DNA of 64,000 bases, from positions 35,036,873 through 35,100,872 of the forward strand of contig OW804102.1 in NCBI GenBank assembly GCA_942159475.1, read 5' to 3'. Below, piece after piece: positions 11,501-24,800 of this stretch. The translations under genes were made by a program, and so were the position numbers. The notes below the pieces were generated by a model. That model searched no databases. It saw nothing but the letters and a program-made list of their open reading frames with translations, and was not told the origin of the DNA. How positions within the stretch are numbered: the first letter of the stretch is position 1; each line of letters begins with the position of its first letter. This stretch comes from Sthenelais limicola. Its lineage: Eukaryota > Annelida > Polychaeta > Phyllodocida > Sigalionidae.

Positions 11501-14500
11501 ATCCTGAATAAAAGTATATTATGAAGACTTGCCCACCTGGTGTACGTTCTTGAAGTGTATTGTGAGGTTGAAGTACGAGCTGGCCTCATAATTACAGTCG
11601 ACCACGTGACAGCTGAACTTGTCCTCCGAGTGCGTCACTGCCATCGTATGGCGACGTAGGTCGGATAAAGACTTGCCCCTGGAAATAAACAATCAAATAT
11701 CTTAAGATGATTTGTATATCTGGTTCTTTCTACATAGTAAACACGACGGGGGAGGTGCGAGTCTAGAGACCGAAGCCTCCATTTATTGAAGAAAGAAACA
11801 GAAAAAACAGGACGAAGTTTGTGTGAGGAGTGACGTTTAGGTGGAATGTCAGGTGTTCTTAACAAGTACATGACAAGTTAATGGCTTAGGAATCACTGTT
11901 TTAAAACAATTGCCAATTACTCCACTATTTTTTATTATGAAAGATATAAATGCTAAAAACTAAACATGAACTATTTTAACAGAAATCACTACCATAAAAT
12001 GTTAAACCACGAGAGTTCTTAACAATTACATTATTATTATTATTATTATAATCTTCAAAGTTTTCCATCTACACAAACCAGTAGATAACAGGCTCGTTTA
12101 ACTATACATATGCACCAGATAGATGTGAAGCCTGTTTGGGAGGCTACATCTAAGTGACATTTTATTATACTTTTTGGTTACTGAATGTGTAGTGCCATAA
12201 CAACTGCCAACTTTTACTATACTACTCATTACCAAGTTTGTGATGTATAATTTAGCAATACAAGTGCAAAAGTTAGCCCGAGAACAGATATGATTTGTTA
12301 AATACGATTGTTTATTTCAGTTTTCATATGCACTTGTTATAACTGTACTCCAGGCTAATATGGATAGAATTGAAATATTCTTGTTTAGTACTATGTTCTT
12401 TCTAGATATTTTCTTTCCTAGATTTTGAATTAGGATTTGTTAGAAAAAAACTTTAAGAGTTACTTGATATGTACCCCACCCACTCCCAATTTCCTCACCC
12501 AACCCCTTAATAAAATCATCTTGACTCGGCCCACTATAGCTGTAAGTGATAACCTATGTCTGCCTGAATATTCTGTTACGTATTTTGATGATAATATTCC
12601 CATGTCTACTAAAAGTATTGTGACTCTTACTTCATCCTGGAATTAGCTGATGTTTTTTTTTAATTTCGGGGCACTTTGAATTAAAAAATTATGTTTAGAA
12701 AGATTAAGAAATTCAATAAAACTATATATCATTTTGATACAGTTGTACTTTAGAAAAAAAACGATATCGGCACATTATAAATTCTAAGTTCTCAGGTCAA
12801 CTTTGATGGTTAGACTTTAAGTGAAGGATCTATATATAAAGCAGTACGTACTTGTAATCACAATATTCACAATCGTAAGGTTTCTCTTCAGAATGACGAT
12901 ACTTGATGTGGGCACGGAGTCCTGATGGATTCGGACACGTCATATCACAGAATGGACACTTGTAATGGTTCACTGAAAAGGAGTGAGTTAATTTCTTTTA
13001 ATAAAATGATCTTCATAGTGAAGATATCAACTTAAAAAAATCACAGTGAAGTGAAAGCAAATTGGGTCATGCTAAAAATGTTGAAAATTTTCGAGGAAAT
13101 ACAAAAGTGGTTTGTATTATCTCGAGTGAAAATATCAAACTCACCGTGATGTCTCATATGGTCTCGTAGAAGTCGTTCTGTTGGACAACGTTTGTTGCAA
13201 TGGGAACACTGGTATGTCTGGACTGTAGATACAATGGAAATACAAGTTGAATTAAAATACATTAGTGGAAATCTGAAACACTACACACAAAAAATGTTCC
13301 GGTAGTTTCAGAAGAGACTTTAAACTATATTTGTAATGGTGAAATTCTGCCATCTGAACTAAAAATAGGTCAATAAATTAATGTGATGAATGTATGTGAT
13401 GAATGTTGACTTCCATTTTTGAAGCGTAGTTTTGTAATAAAAAAAAAAATATACGAAAGAGCTGGAATCTAGGAAAATAACCATCCATAAAACTACTAGT
13501 ATGGGTCAGACCTCCACCTCCACCTCCACATTCCGCAGATCAACACACTGAGTAAATTCTGCTAAACTATACATCCAGGATGTATGACTCTGGTTGAACT
13601 GTATTTTGAACCTCATTTTCCTCTTAAATTTTGGTTATTTGACAGGATTTGTGTAGGAAAATTGTACATTTTCTGACGATTTCACCCTTATACTTCGCAG
13701 ATGGGATTGTATAGATTTTGAACAGTTATTGGCAATAAAATATATATTCTTGTAGACAGGATTTGCAGATGCTTCGCATGATGAATGATTGTCCTCATTC
13801 AGATTGGTAGTTTTCCTTATTAGTTATGTCCAGGTCTGTATTTTTAGGATAATACTCAAGGCATCAAATTGCTGTAAAGATGAAATAGACTTGGCAGAGA
13901 AGTGTGTGGCTGCATCAAACTCAACCTACCTGTTGATTGAATCTGTCTCTGGAGGTGGTAAACTCAACCTACCTGTTGATTGAATCTGTCTCTGGAGGTG
14001 GTAAACTCAACCTACCTGTTGATTGTATCTGTCTCAGGAGGTGGTAAACTCAACCTACCTGTTGATTGTATCTGTCTCAGGAGGTGGTAAACTCAACCTA
14101 CCTGTTGATTGTATCTGTCTCAGGAGGTGGTAAACTCAACCTACCTGTTGATTGTATCTGTCTCTGGAGGTGGTAAACTCAACCTACCTGTTGATTGAAT
14201 CTGTCTCTGGAGGTGGTAAACCCAACCTACCTGTTGATTGAATCTGTCTCTGGAGGTGGTAAACTCAACCTACCTGTTGATTGTATCTGTCTCTGGAGGT
14301 GGTCAAACATTTTGGTGGTATTGGCAAAGAGGCCGCCACATGTGGGGCAGGCTATGACCTTCTCCTGGGTGTGACTCCGGAGGTGCTCCCGCAACTTGTA
14401 CTTGCTCTTGGCAACCATTTCACAGCCTGTAACAAAGTGTTATAATGATTATATGATATCAATCATTAATTACTAAGGAATGACGTTACTTATTTAAAGG

Positions 14501-17367
14501 AATATTAATCTATAATGACTTGGCTCTGGTACGAGCCTTACTGCTAAAAGTAAAAGGTAATACAACTCAAATTTAATGTCCTTGAATAGTGGTAATTCAA
14601 GACTATTGGGCGGGGAAGAATGATAAAACAATGTTTATATTTTTTATTATAATCTATCTGATATTTAAGAATTATTTGAACGAGGTATAGGAAGCATTTG
14701 TGTGTACATGTTTCCTATACCTCGTTCATATAATTCTTAAATATCAGATAGGTTATAATAAAAAATATAAACATTGTTTTATCAATAGGCACATTTAAAG
14801 GTACTAATTAAACGTAGTATGACCAGAGGATGGGAATTAGAGGGTGCTGGCTCTGTCCTTTTGTTTGTACCAGCAATAGATGTATGACTCGTTAACAAAC
14901 GATTCATTGAAAGGGGGATTTAAGTTTATTAAAATTTAGAAAAATGCCCTCCAATATTACTAAATATCCAGTCACAAATTAAATTCACACACTTATGGGT
15001 ATATGTGTGAAATATACTCGTCATACTTATTCTTTTTGTTTGGGTTTTGTTAGCAGTTATATTTGTGTGTGTTTCTCTTCCTATTGTATGAACAAACAAT
15101 TTTTCTTTTGTACAAGGATTGGTGTGTCACACTGCCGAGTCTCTCACCACAAACATTATTTAGACTACCTAGGTTGCTTGGTGTGGGCTCGCTCGTCTTT
15201 ATGTACACCCAACCCGAGTCTCTAACGCCAGGGAGGTATAGATATACCTGCCTACTATACTCTGTCCAATAAGTAGTTGACACGAGCTAAACGGGCTTCT
15301 TTAAAAAGAGTGAAAAGTGGGGGATGTTTTACTTCTATTTATGACAAGTTCCTGCCAACCCTTACTTAGCCCCTCCGAGCCGATCTTTGCTATCAACCAT
15401 GGCGACACAGAGCCAGTCTAACCAGCTCTTCCTTCCATGGAAGGGGAAACACAAGAGAGCACTATACATACAGCTGTATATTTCGCCATGGTCGATCGCA
15501 AATGGCGATTCAGTGGGCAAAGGTTTTAAGCGAAAAGTCCCCCACTTTTCTCGCTTCTTAAAGAAAACCGTTTTGCCCGTGTCAACTACTTATTGGACAG
15601 ACTATAACACTCAGGGGTTTCTATAGTGTTTGATATTCGAGTCATAGAAATCAGTGCTCACCTTCCCAGAGACAGGGGGCGCCACCTTCAATGGCATTAC
15701 CATCGTGGTAAATGTAAATATGTGAAGTGACGTGATTATAGAAGTAATCTGGGTTGTCCGACACCAACTGAAATAATTGGAGAAAATATATATATATTAT
15801 ATAATCACGATTAGTTCAGGAGTCATATTGAAGTACCATATCATACCCCGCGAGGGCTATAATGCCACCATAGATAAACAGGTTCTCTTAAAAATAAGGT
15901 TACTGAAACATCCTCAAGCCGAGTGACTTGTATTTCTCTTACTCGATATAAGCTCAATACATACTCAATAGAAGTTCTACTACCTATACAATAACTCCTA
16001 TACTGTAAGCGTATTTATATTCGCGCAGATAAATATTCGCGCACTAAGCGCTTTGACACCTTTTTGCGCGGATTTAAATTCGCGCAGCAAGGAAGTTTCA
16101 CACCTTGTTTATGTATATTATACCTTCCGCGCAGGATTTATTTTCACGCACAAAGGTGGGTGCGCGAAAATAGAAGCTCTACCACCTATAGCTCCTATAT
16201 ATCAACATAGTATGGTGGAAAATCAGATTTAAAGATCATCGGAGTACCTTTCAAATAGAATTACAGGGCTAGCTCCGTAATCCTCGCGAATGGGATTGCA
16301 AAGGCCAATCTTTTATATTCCCTACTGGTTGAATAAAGTACACAAAAAACATAATTTGAAGTCAATTACACGTCAAATGCTTACGTCACAATCCTTCCAG
16401 CCACACTGGAGTCGGTCCGGGAGCTCAGGGATGACGTTACAGCTGGAGGAGTCGAGACCACAGTCCTCCAGCTGGTTCCACTCTATGATGGTCTTGCCAT
16501 AACTCTTGAGCTTCGTCTGAAATGCATGGAAGTACACGTGGCGCACGAGCTCGATGAAGTCTCGGCCGGTCTCGTGAAGACACTCTCTCCAAAGGCAGGT
16601 GTATTCTTCTGTAAATGAACATTTACAAGTGAAGGGACGTTTTAAAAATACATCAATTTCAGGGGTAATATAATTTAAGAGCAGTGAATGTATACTGCTT
16701 CTCTTAATTGTATTATCACTGGAATTGATTGGTTTTTTAATAAAATTACAAAATATATGCAACCTGTATAATGCATGATATCTCTTAAATTGGATTATCT
16801 CTGGAATTGATTTGTTTTTGAATAAAATTACAAAATACTTGCAACCTGTATAATGCAGGATCACTGGAATTGATTGGTTTTTTAATAAAATTACAAAATA
16901 TATGCAACCTGTACATGTTTGAAGTTTGATTTAAAACATAAGTCTTATATTTTAAATGAACATTTGTATAACTTTTTATATCAAGTTTGAGCAGCCAGGA
17001 GGAACTGTCGATTACAGAAGGGTCTGCTTCTTTTCCATATATTTAAATGTAATTGTATTATGGAAATAAAACTACTATATAATATACATGTAGAAAAGAA
17101 ATGAAAGAAAACTTTGAGACTTTTGTTGCACGCGTTTTAGTTTGGGTTACATTTTACTTTCCTCAGGGACAATTATAAATTACCTGGTTCCTCGGGTCCT
17201 GCATTGTTTTGTTTGATGAGGAATTCCAAATGTTCAGTCACATGTTTAGAAAAATCTGACATGGTAACGAATTCTTCTCGACAGTCCTCCCACTCACAAG
17301 CAACTTGGAGTGGCATCTTAGGCTTAAGACCTTTCCGCAATCCATGGTGTTTACTTTTTGGGCGCAT
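8568..17367 (-). CDS. HINFP: Histone H4 transcription factor (HINFP/MIZF), nine coding exons, 689 aa
   Basis: Exons in transcript order: 17184-17367, 16385-16608, 15662-15767, 14274-14426, 13145-13222, 12852-12972, 11537-11678, 10280-10404, 8568-9504. Together they are 2070 nt in one open frame with GT-AG junctions. HINFP is a nuclear DNA-binding protein that activates histone H4 genes at G1/S together with NPAT. About ten C2H2 fingers follow each other: C-E-W-E-D-C at residue 24, then C-L-W-R-E-C, C-G-W-K-D-C, C-L-W-E-G-C, C-P-T-C, C-S-H-C, C-P-F-C, C-E-Y-C, C-H-V-V-D-C and C-H-L-C. The family block K-W-P-S-G-H-x-R-F-R-Y and [12 protein letters not shown] closes the conserved part. Known human HINFP has 517 aa. 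The extra length is a low-complexity acidic, Ser/Tyr-rich tail (residues about 410-689). ATG 17367 is preceded by an acceptor-like TTATTTTAG, so a 5' UTR exon is likely. Confidence 0.95.
9557..9794 (+). mobile_element. 240-bp GGGTCAGA MITE, intact copy
   Basis: Ends ATGGGTCAGATTTT and AAAATCTGACCCAT are inverted repeats of each other, and AAATGTACAATTC / AATTGTACATTTTC extend them. It lies in the last HINFP intron, 52 bp from exon 9. It is one of the two best copies (with 61759-61997) of a family with nine copies or fragments here. Confidence 0.8.
9917..10091. mobile_element. 175-bp palindromic MITE with CAGTGGAACCTC ends and TA duplication
   Basis: Starts CAGTGGAACCTCGCTA and ends GAGGTTCCACTG, flanked by TA on both sides (9915-9916 and 10092-10093). 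The whole element is nearly self-complementary: GGTCTCATAGCAAGGTGGTC faces GACCACCTCATAATAGAGACC-like sequence. TA target and these ends fit a pogo/Tigger-type Tc1/mariner derivative. It is in HINFP intron 8. Confidence 0.75.
13501..13690 (-). mobile_element. diverged GGGTCAGA MITE copy
   Basis: Begins ATGGGTCAGA and ends with AAATTGTACATTTTCTGACG. The central part contains TGGTTGAACTGTATTTTGAA as in the other reverse copies. It lies in HINFP intron 4. Confidence 0.55.
13909..14310 (-). repeat. 43-bp minisatellite spanning the HINFP exon 4 splice donor
   Basis: Nine copies of a 43-bp unit (CC of each donor at 13930, 13973, 14016, 14059, 14102, 14145, 14188, 14231 and 14274, counted by the last exon base). 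In transcript sense each unit runs from GTAGGTTGAG to ATCAACAG. The unit nearest the coding part is the real end of exon 4. The other eight lie in the intron but carry the same CAACAG|GTAGGT junction. Confidence 0.9.
14622..14783. repeat. near-perfect 162-bp hairpin in HINFP intron 3
   Basis: Arms of about 72 bp (14622-14692 and 14711-14783) are reverse complements with only a few mismatches, around an 18-base loop. Ends are GATAAAACAATG and CATTGTTTTATC. This is a fold-back element or a recently formed inverted duplication. Confidence 0.85.
15255..15606. mobile_element. 350-bp TIR element with TATACTCTGTCC-type ends
   Basis: The left end TATACTCTGTCCAATAAGTA pairs with inverted TACTTATTGGACAGACTATA at the right. 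Further pairs run inward (AAAAGTGGGGGA with TCCCCCACTTTT, and CCATGGCGA with TCGCCATGG). A second copy, split by another insertion, is at 33824-34110. It lies in HINFP intron 3. Confidence 0.75.
16020..16180. repeat. cluster of TTCGCGCA-type motifs
   Basis: At least six TTCGCGCA, TTGCGCGG, TTCACGCA or TGCGCGAA motifs on both strands within 160 bp of HINFP intron 2. The CG density is far above the neighbourhood. It is probably a worn fold-back repeat, and no function is inferred. Confidence 0.5.
16700..16912. repeat. tandem repeat of about 85-110 bp, 2.5 copies, in HINFP intron 1
   Basis: CTGGAATTGATT, AATAAAATTACAAAATA and GCAACCTGTATAATGCA recur three times with small changes in spacing. 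The array begins about 90 bp from HINFP exon 2. Confidence 0.75.
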
Positions 17368-17370
17368 TTC

Positions 17371-18827
17371 CTAAAATAAATGTGAAGAAAGAACGGTTGA
17401 TTATCAGCTGACGGGAGGCTTTATACTTAAAATTCGTGAAAACTGGTATACTTCTCCCACTACCAGGAAATACTCTATAGCCTAGTTAATAATAATAATA
17501 TTCGATTAAAAAATTCCAAGTTAAGTAGAACTAAAGTCTTTATACTTCTGCAATAGATCATAACCCATTCTTCAGCTTTAATCACATTATTAATTACAGG
17601 TTTTAATGCTATTATTGGCCTTACTGTTACTAGTCCACAGGCCATGCCTATGCTATGGCAGTATGGGTGCAGATTAGATATGAGATAATATCATTTTTTC
17701 AGGATCATATCTCAGGTTCTAATAGGGATAATTTAAAAATAATATATAGATATGTGCTGAGAGTTAGAGCTCTTTGTGATTAATCTAATTCCTAACAGAA
17801 TAGATTAAAATGATGTAGGTACCGTACATAAATTACCCTATATTAATAGGCTATATTATCTCATATATATAATCTGCACACATAAAAACTTCTAAGTTCT
17901 AATAACAGTGTTTACTTTCAAATTTAAGATGTGTACGATAATGTCATAAGATTAATATTTGATAATGATTTGATGTTTCTATTATTATGTCATATTATTA
18001 TTATTTATATTATCATGTGTTAAAACGTTTTTCATAAACGACACATTATGCTAATCCAGTCAATGAGAAACTTCAAAGACAAAGTCAAAGACAAAGATGA
18101 ATGGCATAAATTTATGCTGCCACATAAATTTGAAGTGTGCCTTGTTTAAGATATTATTGCTTTATCAGATAACCTTACAACTGCACTGTCTTCTCGGCAT
18201 TAAACTCTAAAGTATTACTTTGTGACTGTTGTGTTAAAACGTGTATGATAGTCGAGTCTCGAGAATGAAATAAATGTCTGAAGAGTGAAGTGAAGCACTG
18301 AAGACAAAAAGCGGGAGATGGTCTGATTTTTGCTCTAGGGTGTTTTCCTTTTCTAACTACTTTTTCGATGAAATGAAACAAGACATCATAGAATTAAGAA
18401 ATAACAGCTATGAAGCAACCAGTCTGAACGTTTTAAATACTTACTCAGAAAGAATAAAAGATAGAAATCAAAAGAATATACCTAAACTTCCAGGACAAGT
18501 TAACAAACCTGACAGTTACAACGTCTGTTTTGTATCTTTTGCCTTTTTCTGCAAGAGTTCGGGGTGATGGATTACTGGCATGTGATTGGTCAAAAATGTT
18601 TGCAGCTACTTGCCGTTTTTTTATAGATAAATATTTAGAAATAATTGCTAGCATATATTGAGACACTTTTGTATATATTAACATGTACTAAAGCATCAAT
18701 ATACTTCATACATTCTTTGATAAATAAAAAGAGGTCCTTTAAAGTATTCACAACGGACCTACCATTGACATCTGCCGACTGCTTCCGACCGGTGTTGGGG
18801 TCCAAGCGTGGATCAGAATCTAGAAAA
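17371..18827. promoter_or_regulatory. head-to-head interval between HINFP and NOMO starts
   Basis: About 1.46 kb separate the two start codons, so both genes probably share a bidirectional promoter. I see no TATA box in a convincing position. ATTGGT at 18585-18590 is a CCAAT box on the minus strand. The acceptor-like sequence just before the HINFP ATG means that the HINFP transcription start is further right, perhaps in the 18.2-18.6 kb area. The NOMO 5' UTR probably covers the last one to two hundred bases. Confidence 0.45.
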
Positions 18828-21800
18828 ATGTTTCGGTTCACGATATTTTTAGGCATTTTTGTTATTCTAGGATACTTATCGACAACATGTTTATCTCAAG
18901 ATATCCTAGGATGTGGAGGATTTGTAAAATCTGAAGTAGAAATTAACTTTTCGCTTGTTGAGGTGAGTGCCCGGCGAGCCAAGGTGGTTGTGGTGTGGGA
19001 TGGGCCGTGGATCGCTGCATCACGGCTCTCTCCTCGCTTGCTATTTTGGGGCTCGTTTATCAGAAATTTGAACCCTTTACTTTAGTGTGATGTGCGCTTC
19101 GAATACGAATAATCCGTATCGAGGGTTTTTGCGGTGACGTGCATGATTATGAATGATAGATTTCACATCTGAATATTGTAATTTGTAATGAAATTATGAA
19201 TACAGCTACAATTTACAAGATAGTAATTAAATTTAAGGTTATTATAAACACCAACAAAATCTTTAATAAATCGGGATATTTAATATGATTTATGAGATTA
19301 TTTATAACAAACAAAATGTATCGAGAACCTATTTTATTGTAAATTGATTGGTTGTAGAGGCCAATCCTGACCATCAGATCTGTGTGTTATTCTTTTCCAT
19401 TTTATTATTAATAATTGTTAGATGAAATGTAGCTAAATGTAAGAAGGGCTACAGTACAGACGAAAACCTGTAAACAGATGTACGGTACCTAGGGTATGAT
19501 TTATTCCAACAATAAACGTTTATCTATCTATCGACACTAGATAGATAGATAAACTAGTCATTAATAGCAGAGGCCATACATTCCAGCATACTAGACTACT
19601 AGTAGTACTAGTTACTAGAGTCTAGACTATAGTGACTCTGCAGCCTACATGCTTCAAGTTAACATGAATTTCATTTATTATCTTGGTTTTGTCATATTTA
19701 TGTTCTTATTTCCAGGTTAAGCTGTATACTAAACAAGGTAGTTTAAAGTACCGAACTGACTGTGCCCCTAACAATGGATACTACATGGTACCTGTTTATG
19801 ATAAAGGAGATTATATTCTGAAAGTGGACCCTCCTCCCGGCTGGACATTTGGTGGGTATTCAAACATTTTTGTTGAATGATTAACACTTTTATTTGATAT
19901 AAGTTTACAGATCTGAAGAGAAGAGACTCCTATCATAATTAATAGGCTTATCTGTTTTTAGTCTCTTCCATGTAGTTTCATCGGAAGTGTAGTTTAAAAC
20001 TAATTATAGTGCAGTAACTACAGTAAGACTATTTTCCAACTAATATAATAAGGTTAAGTATATTTTTGTCACAAATAACCGTTTTAATTTTACCAAGACT
20101 AGTTCTCAAAGACTCATCAACAGTTTCCTTTATTTTAGTATACTATTGTATATAATCGTTAATATTTGAGTTATACATTTCTATGAGTAAGGAGAGCATG
20201 GAAGACAGTGTCATAGAAGGATTATAAAGATATTCTTCCATCTCCCAGTAACCTGTATGTCCGCCATGTTTCGTTGATTATTTATCAATTTATTTCCAGG
20301 CATCAGAAGTTAATAGAAGACTTTATAGTTATGCCATATGTATAGCAGAGCTTCTCGAAATATAGTAGTTTAAACTCAGATATAAATGTGAAATCCTCTC
20401 CTTTTGTTGTAACAACGCTTATATTTATTATTTCACGCAGAGCCCGAAAGTGTTGATTTACATATTGATGGAACAAGCGATGCTTGCAGTAAAGGAATTG
20501 ACATCAACTTCCAATTCACTGGATTTGGAGTAGTTGGAAAGGTAAGGTCTTGAATATTTAGATTCTTATTATCATTTATTATACGACCATGCTGCACGAG
20601 AGGCGCAATAAAGGGGGTGCCATAAAAATAAGCTTATTGAACCATACAGATGTTAATGAATTCGATATTGTTTTTGACTTTTTTATACCTTAAATATGGC
20701 AATTTAGAATATAACAAAATAAAGGTTTATATTTCAATATTCTCATTTGCTATTAAATTAGGGCATACAATAAATTATGAATTGATGGACTACGGGCGCT
20801 TCGTTTCATTCTCTATAATATGTAATTGTAGATTTATATGATATAAACTGTACTTCAGATAAGGTGCTTGAATAAGAGAACGCACTGTGTCAAAACCTTT
20901 CCTCTCGTGTTTAGGTTGTGAGCAAGGGACAGACTGAGGGGCCTGCTGGGGTCACTCTGGCCCTCACAAAGATCGGATCCACTGATATCATCAAGGAGTC
21001 CATAAGCGCCGAAGGGGGCGAGTATACCTTTGAGAAGATCTTGCCTGGCGAGTACGAGGTGAAGGCTAGTCATCCTAAATGGTCATTCATGAAGGTAAGT
21101 TTACTTGACAATGGATATGGAAATATTCTTTCCATAAGGGCGAAATATTGGAGAAAAAAGAAAACCGGCTTGAGTGATTCTTTATAACAACAGAATCACA
21201 TTCTTTATTTGTCATTGGCGTTGGTTGATAAATGGACCGAGTGCTTCTGTAGAAAAGTTCTTCCAAATTTGATATCTAGCCCTGCTTTGCTATTATTTAA
21301 GAATTAGTGGATTAACCTTAATAAGACGACACCAGATTGGCAGAAATAATTTTAAGATGGTTTTATTGGCAAGTGTGGTAGATGCCTGACATGTGTCAGT
21401 TCGACTGGAGCACCTTCTGCAGAGGGTTATTAAAGATATTAACCAATTTACCTGTTCTTGTCAAACTGATATAAACAGAAATAAATTTATTAGTTGTTCC
21501 ACATTTTTCTAATCTACTTGGTAGCCAATGTCTGAGCATTTCTTAACATGCTGCAGTTGTACAGCATCTTAAAATGAACTTCTCAGAAGTGTGTTGTCCA
21601 TTTGGACACTGTCCAGAACTACTGTGGCTAGGTGTACAAAAACAAACCCTCCCTGCACATATTAATTTTACTGACCGTGACGGTTCAAATATCTGTTGTA
21701 TGTAATTAAACTCCATCGATTAGTTTCTAAACTGACTCTTTTAAGATATTCTTTTGGGCTAGGGGACCTTTATATCTTCCAACCCCATTTATTAATTTGT

Positions 21801-24800
21801 TAGCTGGGGAACCCATGGGACTAATTTTGCTCCTTATTTTTTCAGGCAACTACAAAGGTTACGGTAGGACGTGAGACTGGTAACGCTGGAGCATTTATTA
21901 CTATTAAGGGCTACGACTTAACAGTGAGTTATGATCTTTAGGTTCTGTCCAGATTGTTTTCCTTGCATAGAGTAAATACTAATACAAGAAATCTTTGATC
22001 GCTTAATAAATGCAAATATTCTAATTATACTTTACATTCAACCATATAGGTGTAAGTAATCCCATTAAAACGAAACTAATTATAATAATTATCTTTAAAA
22101 GATATCATGGTCGGAGGAGTTATCAAATTGTTATTGCCATTGGCATTCCAAACGATTCTATATTTGAGCGAAGTATGAATGTAAAGGAAGTTGATCATCT
22201 CATTAATCATTAGGGGCGTGTCATCAGTGACGGTGAACCAATCCGCGGCGTTAACTTCGTTCTCTACCCTGCTGATGGCGTCAAACATGACGTCACTGAA
22301 TGTAACCAAGGCAGTGTTCCCAGTATGCCTAGCAAGGACGCTAAAGGAGCTCTCTGTTACGTCATTTCCGGCGAAGATGGCGTCTTCACCTTCCCATCTC
22401 TCACTCACGGAAAATACAAGATTGTAAGTTGTTCTTTTTAAACTAACATTTATTCTAACGAGGCAAAACACTCCCTTGCTAAGTGTCATACTCATATTTC
22501 CATGATTAATGTTCTCAAATATGATTAGATGAGATTACGCAACGTGATGTAATCGAGTTTACATGTGCATGTATTTTAACTCTGCAGGCACAAACACTTT
22601 AGTGAACGATTCATGTTTTAGTTTAGTTAAATCCAACCTGTAAGAAAGCTTTAATAAACATGCTCTCACGAAGGTGAAAGACAAAAGATGCGGCTAATAT
22701 GTCTTGAACTGATCTCTCTTTCTTATATATTTCATGTTAAAAAGTAGTGTTGTTACTCCAGCTGGTGCAATTATTGTGTTATCTCGTCTTTCAGGTACCT
22801 TTTTATAAGGGTGACCACATCACGTTTGATGTTGTACCATCAGAAGTTGAAGTAACTGTCAACCACGATTCTGTTTCTCTTGAGGTAGGACACTATTTAT
22901 TGCTCTTACTTTGTTATAATTTTTTTCTTATTTATTCCTTCTCCTTAGTTCTATGATGATTATGAGCCATGTTTATATTGATGTGTTGCATCTTCAGACA
23001 CAACAGTATTTGGTCCTGTGTGATATGAATTGATAAAATCATGTAATGTGAACGAGTGAGCCTACATTTCTAATTTTTATTTTTATTTAGGAAAATTTCC
23101 AAGTCGCTGGGTTCTCCGTCCAAGGCAAGGTCCTGAATGTAGCAAAAGTAAGTCAAAGATGTTCATATAATAATATGTTCCCTGAAAAGACTTATTCAAA
23201 ATCAACTGATTCTTTCTTATGGAATTATACACAATATGTGAATCAATACTTACTATTTTCCCTATCCTTAGACATCCACCTAAGTGTTCTCTTTTAGTAT
23301 AACAGAAGTACCTTGCTGATAATTTCTGTTGATAAATAGGGATCAGGTGTGTCAGGAGCGCATGTGTACCTGAACGGGAAGGAACAAGCGGTGACCAAGG
23401 CGGACGGTACCTACCACCTGGACAGTATGCGGGTGGGCACATACACCCTCGTGGTCAAGGATCGCCATCTCTTCTTCGACCCAGTCACCGTCAAAGTGAC
23501 ACCCAATACACCCTACCTGCCTGACATCACACCTTCAAGGTAAATATCTTTCACCCATGGTAGCGGCTGGGAGAACTGGATCTGATCTAGATGTCTGTCT
23601 ACCTGTTTCATCTGTTTTATTTACATTGTCAGTTTTATTGTGTACTTGGTGAGTTTGATAAATAAATCCTATCTTATCTTATCTTAACCATAAAGGGACC
23701 AAAGAAATTGTATTTAATATTGGTATTCAGCTCGAACATTATGCCATTACATTATTCTCAGTCAGTTGCTGGGGCCATTTAACTGTTATAGAAAAGTAAT
23801 TGACAGGAAAATATAATAGCTATCACCAGAGCCATTAATGCTTTGGTGTATGGCTCTGCTATCACCAAGTCGTTACTACATTCAGGGTAACTAACAAGTT
23901 GGTTGAAGGAGCATGAATATTGCATAAATCCGCAACAAGTGCAATAATCTGAAACCGACGAGTTAGTTAATGCTTTCAATGATATAAATATGAATAAAAA
24001 TTTGTATTTTTGCTAGGGGATTTCAGGTGGCGTCCATCGAAATTATTTATAAATTTAGGAAGCCTTTTCCTGTGCTAAGCTGTGTCTATCATTTGTGTTT
24101 CAGGTTTTCTCTCTGTGGCCGTGTCATCATTGATAAAGTTCCTGAAGGCCTGGGTCAGCCCAACAAAGAGCGTGACGTCATTGTGAAGGCTGTCGGCAAG
24201 GGAAGTGACGTCACCACCATGAAGACCGACGTCAGTGGTGAGTTCTGCAGCGAGGTCGCCCCAGGAGATTATGAAGTGCAGGTGAGTTAGTTGGTATTTA
24301 ATTTTATATTTTTTTCCCAGTTTTTCTATCAAGTTATTTGTTTAAACATGTTATTGGGGAGTGTTTAATGTCATGGTGGAATTATTGTACAATTATATCC
24401 AATGTAGGCAATCGACTTTATGTTAGGACCTACTAGTTAAATTGCTTAAAAGTAAAATTTTGCTCTAAAATTTAGACACTCCTATTATACTGTTTCGAAT
24501 AAGAATTGAATCTTTGTATTTTAGCATTGAGCGCTGTGAGAATATCACTGTACCATTGAAACCAGTCTCAATAAAATTTCTTTAAAAAAAATGATTTGTT
24601 CTATTCAAAGGTGGTAATCAGTGATATGGAGAGACGCGCAGGACTGAAACTAGCTCCAGCTGTGGTGAAAATCACCATCACAGACGCACCCTCCCTCTCC
24701 ACCATCTTCTCTCAGTTCAGGGCCAAGGTCAGCGGCAAGGTCACATGCCTAGGTGAGTGCTTATCCAGTCTTGCGTTCGTTTAACCTACGAGAGAAGATT

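Noticed and set aside
16373..16864. A 163-codon frame reaching upstream of HINFP exon 2
   Set aside because: The upstream part is intron and tandem repeat read through. The acceptor at 16609-16610 and phase with exon 1 define the exon as 16385-16608.
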